From Nitrospinaceae bacterium (GTDB lineage Bacteria; Nitrospinota; Nitrospinia; Nitrospinales; VA-1): a stretch of DNA of 46,682 nt. The notes under the pieces were generated by a model, which was given only the letters and a program-made list of their open reading frames with translations, was not told the DNA's origin and made no database searches. The stretch covers positions 1 through 46,682 of the forward strand of contig JAJDBH010000042.1 in NCBI GenBank assembly GCA_029261455.1, written 5' to 3'. Made by a program: the position numbers and the translations under genes. Of this stretch, positions 43,605-46,682 are shown piece by piece. Each line of letters begins with the position of its first letter. Positions within the stretch are counted from its first letter, which is position 1.

Positions 43605-44225
43605 ATGAGCAACGGTTGCTGCGAAATAGATGAGGAACTATCGCACGGCCCCAAACGCAAAATTCTCTGGATCGTTCTGGTCCTCAACCTCATCATGTTT
43701 TTTGTCGAAGGCATTGCCGGGTGGCTGGCACAGTCCAATGCCTTAATGGCCGATGCTCTAGATATGCTCGGCGATGCGGTGATATACGGGTTTTCCCTAT
43801 TCGTGATACAACTCGCCCCCATTTGGAGAACTCGATCAGGAATACTGAAAGCAAGCATCATGAGCCTTTTCGCATTCGGCATACTGGGCTCTGCTATATA
43901 CCGGGTTTCCAATCAGGTAATTCCAGTGGCCTCAACGATGGGCATCGTGGGTTCCATGGCGCTGCTCATAAACCTATTCTGTGCTTATTTGCTTGTACGA
44001 TTCAGAGAGGATGACGTCAATATGCGTTCAGCATGGCTATGTTCGCGTAACGATGTGCTGGCGAACCTTGGAGTTTTGGCAGCTGCTGGTGGTGTAGCAT
44101 GGACAGGCTCTCATTGGCCCGATCTGGCCGTCGGTGTCATCATCGCAGGACTTATCCTGCAATCCTCTTTCGGTATTTTCAAAGATGCTCGATTAGAGTT
44201 GAAAAACCATCAGGCCCACCTGTAA
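43605..44225 (+). CDS. Short cation diffusion facilitator-type transporter
   Basis: 206 residues, six hydrophobic segments of the CDF fold. SNALMADALDMLGDAVIYGFSL has the paired Asp residues of the second helix that coordinate the metal. The fifth-helix site is changed from HDxxxN to SRNDVLANLG (Asp and Asn kept, His lost). The N-terminus begins MSNGCCEIDEE with a vicinal Cys pair. There is no cytosolic C-terminal domain. CDF proteins normally export Zn2+, Co2+ or Fe2+; next to zinc importer genes it would balance uptake. It starts one base after znuB. Confidence 0.78.
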   Translation: MSNGCCEIDEELSHGPKRKILWIVLVLNLIMFFVEGIAGWLAQSNALMADALDMLGDAVIYGFSLFVIQLAPIWRTRSGILKASIMSLFAFGILGSAIYRVSNQVIPVASTMGIVGSMALLINLFCAYLLVRFREDDVNMRSAWLCSRNDVLANLGVLAAAGGVAWTGSHWPDLAVGVIIAGLILQSSFGIFKDARLELKNHQAHL

Positions 44226-44286
44226 GATTCACCTTGTAGTCAAGACAAAATTAAAAAGGGTTTTATTTCATCTTTTCGAGGTTTTT

Positions 44287-44442
44287 ATGAATCAGCTTAA
44301 TAAAATTATCATATGGATTTTTGTTGCTGCTATGGTTTCGGCTATTAGCACAGGTTGTACAACCGGACCGGAAACAAAATCAAGCTCAGATAAAAATCGC
44401 GAAAGCACGGATAAGACACTCGAAGAATCAGGATACTATTGA
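44287..44442 (+). CDS. Small lipoprotein (51 residues)
   Basis: ATG 44287 opens a 51-residue frame with a CGAGG ribosome site upstream. A hydrophobic helix (IIIWIFVAAMVSAI) ends in the lipobox ISTGC (Cys24). The mature part is about 28 residues, polar and charged (Ser, Lys, Glu, Asp), and ends SGYY. No function is recognised. It follows the CDF gene by 61 bases and faces the radical SAM gene. Confidence 0.55.
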   Translation: MNQLNKIIIWIFVAAMVSAISTGCTTGPETKSSSDKNRESTDKTLEESGYY

Positions 44443-44478
44443 CCTCCAGCGGTCACTTCCTAGAAAAGGAGTCCAGAT

Positions 44479-46254
44479 TCACGCTAATGTGCCGAGTCGT
44501 TCTGTCAGGGAATGTTTTTGGTGGTGAGCGAGATAGAGCAGACCATCAGATAGGGAATAATTGTGCGGAAAGGTCATCACTTCTCGACCCAGCTTTTCGA
44601 TCAACTGTTGATACAACTCATTTGTTTCTTCGGCGTTCATTCCAATCGATGTTTCATAAGAATAACCCAGGCTCAAGTCATGCTCCGGCGGAGTATGGAG
44701 GTTACTGATGCCCCACTCTGCCGGGGTTTTCTCAATCGGCGCACCTCGCTCCAGATCGAACTGGGAGAGGATGGCTGAAAATCCGGGGGAGTCCAACAAA
44801 CGTTGGTTATCAAGCACAAAGTTGATCGAGTCCATCACTTCTTCACGAGTTTCAGTCGGGAACCCGCAAATCAGATAAAAGTGCATGGCGATCCCTAACT
44901 TCATGCATCGCTCAGCCGTCTCATCGACCCAACTCAGCTCGACTCCTTTTTTCATCGAATCCAGAACGCGCTGGTTGTAGGACTCCAGTCCAAAAATTAG
45001 TTTGCGACAACCGGATTTATATAACAGATCCATACGGTCATCTTTAAGCAGGCTCTTCTCGAACTTGAGTTCACCTGTCCACTGAACATCTACCTTCTGT
45101 TCGATAATCTTGGCGGCAAAGGTTCTGAGAAAATTGATCGGCAAAGCTTCATCGGTGAAGAAGAAATTATTACAGTTATATTTTTCCTGCAAAGTTTTAA
45201 AATCGTTCACCACATTCTCGGCATACCGCACATGGAAAGTCATGTGATCGAAAGGAATGGAACAAAATGCACATTGCTCCCAGTAACATCCACGAGAACC
45301 CATCACTGGCAACACCCTTTCAGGTGAGAGATATAGATCTAAAGGCAATCCATCAAAATCTGGTGTCGGCAAGGCATTCAACTCTTCTTTAGCAAACGGC
45401 CGGTTCACTTTAACTTCACCATCCTGTTTATATACCAGATTGGGAACCTTACTGAGATCACCGTCACCGCGAAGTTGCTCAACCAACCGGAGAAGCGGTG
45501 TCTCGCCCTCATGCACAACAAAGCTGTCGACAAAATCGAAAAGATGCGATCCTTGACTTTCCAAACGGTCCACCAGTTTGGTGAATACGCTTCCGCCAAC
45601 AGTGATGTGGATTTCGGGTCGATGCTGTTTGACCAGATAAGCCAGGGTCAGGCCAGAAATAATTTGCTCCACCGAAGTGATGGAGATACCGAGAATATCG
45701 ATATCCTCTGCAAGAATTCCCGGCAGATACCATTGCTGATAGAGGTCATAAAAGAAATTTTCTTCAGGGTGAGTGAAAGAGTCGATCACCTCTTGTGAAG
45801 AATATGGAGAAAATCGCATCTGACTACCAATGACGGTCAACTGCGACGGGTAATAAGGTGCGAGAATATTGTCCAGCCATACATCCATGATCTTGAGATT
45901 TTCCATGTACTGGTCGATCTCATAGAACTCTTGACTGCGTTGTGAGGCCACGGCAGAGTCGATCTGGTCTTTCAGGGCCATGACAATCTCTTCCGCTTCG
46001 CGGAGCTTATTGAACTTTTCGGCTTCTTCCTGCGTCAGCCGAGGCTTGGCGCTAAGCTCGTTCAACTCGCGGATTATACGTTCATAGAGAGGTTTGGTTT
46101 TCTCCCAGGTGCAGAGGTCATTGAGCAACTCAATCGCCAGGTCACGCTGAACAACATCGTGAATCCCATGCATATTGAGAAACGCCTTCAGGCTGGGCAA
46201 ACTCAGGTAAGGTTGTGAAGGATGCCAGGATGTCGGGAAAACCAGATATATCAT
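44479..46254 (-). CDS. B12-binding-domain radical SAM protein
   Basis: 591 residues. The N-terminal half has a helical segment (about 60-140). A Rossmann-like B12-binding-type domain follows (about 180-270: DIDILGISITSVEQIISG, ITVGGSVFT). The radical SAM domain begins with GSRGCYWEQCAFC, cysteines 323, 328 and 331, spaced CX4CX2C instead of the usual CX3CX2C. FFFTDEALP near 365-373 and the GLESYNQRVLD block after it are typical for B12-radical SAM enzymes. YLICGFPTETREEVMDSI follows. The substrate is unknown. Cobalamin made by the genes at the start of the window could be its cofactor. Confidence 0.82.
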   Translation of the reverse strand: MIYLVFPTSWHPSQPYLSLPSLKAFLNMHGIHDVVQRDLAIELLNDLCTWEKTKPLYERIIRELNELSAKPRLTQEEAEKFNKLREAEEIVMALKDQIDSAVASQRSQEFYEIDQYMENLKIMDVWLDNILAPYYPSQLTVIGSQMRFSPYSSQEVIDSFTHPEENFFYDLYQQWYLPGILAEDIDILGISITSVEQIISGLTLAYLVKQHRPEIHITVGGSVFTKLVDRLESQGSHLFDFVDSFVVHEGETPLLRLVEQLRGDGDLSKVPNLVYKQDGEVKVNRPFAKEELNALPTPDFDGLPLDLYLSPERVLPVMGSRGCYWEQCAFCSIPFDHMTFHVRYAENVVNDFKTLQEKYNCNNFFFTDEALPINFLRTFAAKIIEQKVDVQWTGELKFEKSLLKDDRMDLLYKSGCRKLIFGLESYNQRVLDSMKKGVELSWVDETAERCMKLGIAMHFYLICGFPTETREEVMDSINFVLDNQRLLDSPGFSAILSQFDLERGAPIEKTPAEWGISNLHTPPEHDLSLGYSYETSIGMNAEETNELYQQLIEKLGREVMTFPHNYSLSDGLLYLAHHQKHSLTERLGTLA

Positions 46255-46346
46255 TTCAAATAGCGTCCAATAAAAGTTTTAACTCACCCCAGCCTATCTT
46301 TAAGCCGAGACAACCCTGCTCGCCAAACAAAGCGATTGCACAATGG

Positions 46347-46363
46347 CCCCACGCCTAGTGGGG
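46347..46363 (-). terminator. Strong hairpin at the end of the cupin gene
   Basis: CCCCAC (46347-46352) and GTGGGG (46358-46363) form a 6-bp GC stem with a 5-base loop that includes part of the cupin stop codon. There is no T-tract on the - strand side, so termination is uncertain. Confidence 0.3.
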
Positions 46364-46681
46364 TTTGGGAGCCATGAACACCAGCATAACCAGTTTTTCA
46401 TCGGTGTGGTTCACAACTCCGTGATCCTCACCCGATGGAGCCATAGTCATTTCATTTTGCGCGAGCACTTTTTCTTCTGTGCCTACGGTCACTTTTCCTT
46501 GTCCTTCGAGCACATAATAAACCTTGTCAGACCCCTCATGTGAGTGGACTTTCTGAAATTGACCGGGCTCGAGACAGTATATATCACAAAAGAAATTATC
46601 CGTGTCAAACAGGCTGACTTTTTTCATCTTTTCGGGGCTGAACTCGAACGCATCCCGAACATTGACCACTTTCATTGTCAT
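46355..46681 (-). CDS. Small cupin-domain protein
   Basis: 108 residues from the first visible ATG at the window edge; a second ATG two codons later is possible. The frame could continue beyond the window. It has a single cupin fold: GQFQKVHSHEGSDKVYYVLEGQGKVTV, with HxHx(n)E motif one, and GEDHGVVNHTD, with the His of motif two. Metal binding is likely. Enzyme, sensor or isomerase roles are all possible; nothing more specific can be said. Confidence 0.75.
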   Translation of the reverse strand: MTMKVVNVRDAFEFSPEKMKKVSLFDTDNFFCDIYCLEPGQFQKVHSHEGSDKVYYVLEGQGKVTVGTEEKVLAQNEMTMAPSGEDHGVVNHTDEKLVMLVFMAPKPH

Positions 46682-46682
46682 A

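Noticed and set aside
1-46682. rRNA, tRNA, CRISPR arrays, insertion sequences, prophage genes
   Set aside because: Intergenic spaces are short and none showed cloverleaf, direct-repeat/spacer or transposase features by eye.

Overview
This window looks like a chromosomal segment of a free-living Gram-negative bacterium. It has a TonB protein, outer-membrane porin, periplasmic binding proteins, c-type haem proteins and lipoproteins. Base composition is modest in GC and genes are tightly packed, often with 4-base start/stop overlaps. LL-diaminopimelate aminotransferase, an oxygen-independent-type corrin pathway combined with an oxygen-dependent BluB domain, and haem-c chemoreceptors together suggest a Nitrospinota-like (marine, nitrite-oxidiser type) organism. 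That assignment is a low-confidence guess from gene content only.

Bases 1-23231 hold a cobalamin (vitamin B12) locus, all on the + strand, after the tail of a beta-propeller gene. The order is cbiX, cbiC, cbiD, cbiL, cbiF, cbiG, cbiH, cbiJ, a NicO-like metal transporter, cbiE, a fused ChlI/ChlD-type chelatase subunit, cobN, cbiA, cobO, cobS, a cobU-bluB fusion, cobD, cbiB, tonB, a secreted protein with nine D-rich repeats, a cytochrome c lipoprotein and cobT. The corrin-ring genes are of the early-cobalt ('anaerobic') type. The window also carries a CobN/ChlID chelatase of the late-cobalt type, and cobN is interrupted by an in-frame TAA at 10371-10373. CbiT, CbiP and the uroporphyrinogen methyltransferase are not in the window. 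The CobU-BluB fusion puts lower-ligand synthesis and nucleotide-loop activation in one polypeptide.

Bases 23290-28671 are housekeeping genes. On the + strand are dapL and folK. Convergent to them is a tight - strand operon tmk-ubiX-iscS-like-thiI, covering thymidylate kinase, flavin prenyltransferase, cysteine desulfurase and tRNA sulfurtransferase.

Bases 28880-34512 (- strand) form a chemosensory module. It has two paralogous methyl-accepting chemotaxis proteins with near-identical signalling ends and, between them, a stand-alone DUF3365-type haem-c protein. The larger MCP has its own CxxCH motif in the sensor domain. The haem-protein/MCP operon has a clear promoter overlapped by palindromes.

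Bases 34762-36951 (+) hold an unrecognised exported protein, a short DnaJ-like protein and a membrane protein translationally coupled to it. Bases 36975-44225 (+) form a zinc (or similar metal) acquisition locus. It contains two small paralogous exported proteins with HxH and CxxC motifs, a porin, two ZnuA-like binding proteins, two ZnuB-like permeases but only one ATPase, and a short CDF-type cation transporter. The window ends with a 51-residue lipoprotein (+), a B12-binding-type radical SAM protein (-) and a small cupin (-) that runs up to the window edge. I saw no rRNA, tRNA, CRISPR, insertion sequence, phage gene or convincing cobalamin riboswitch.
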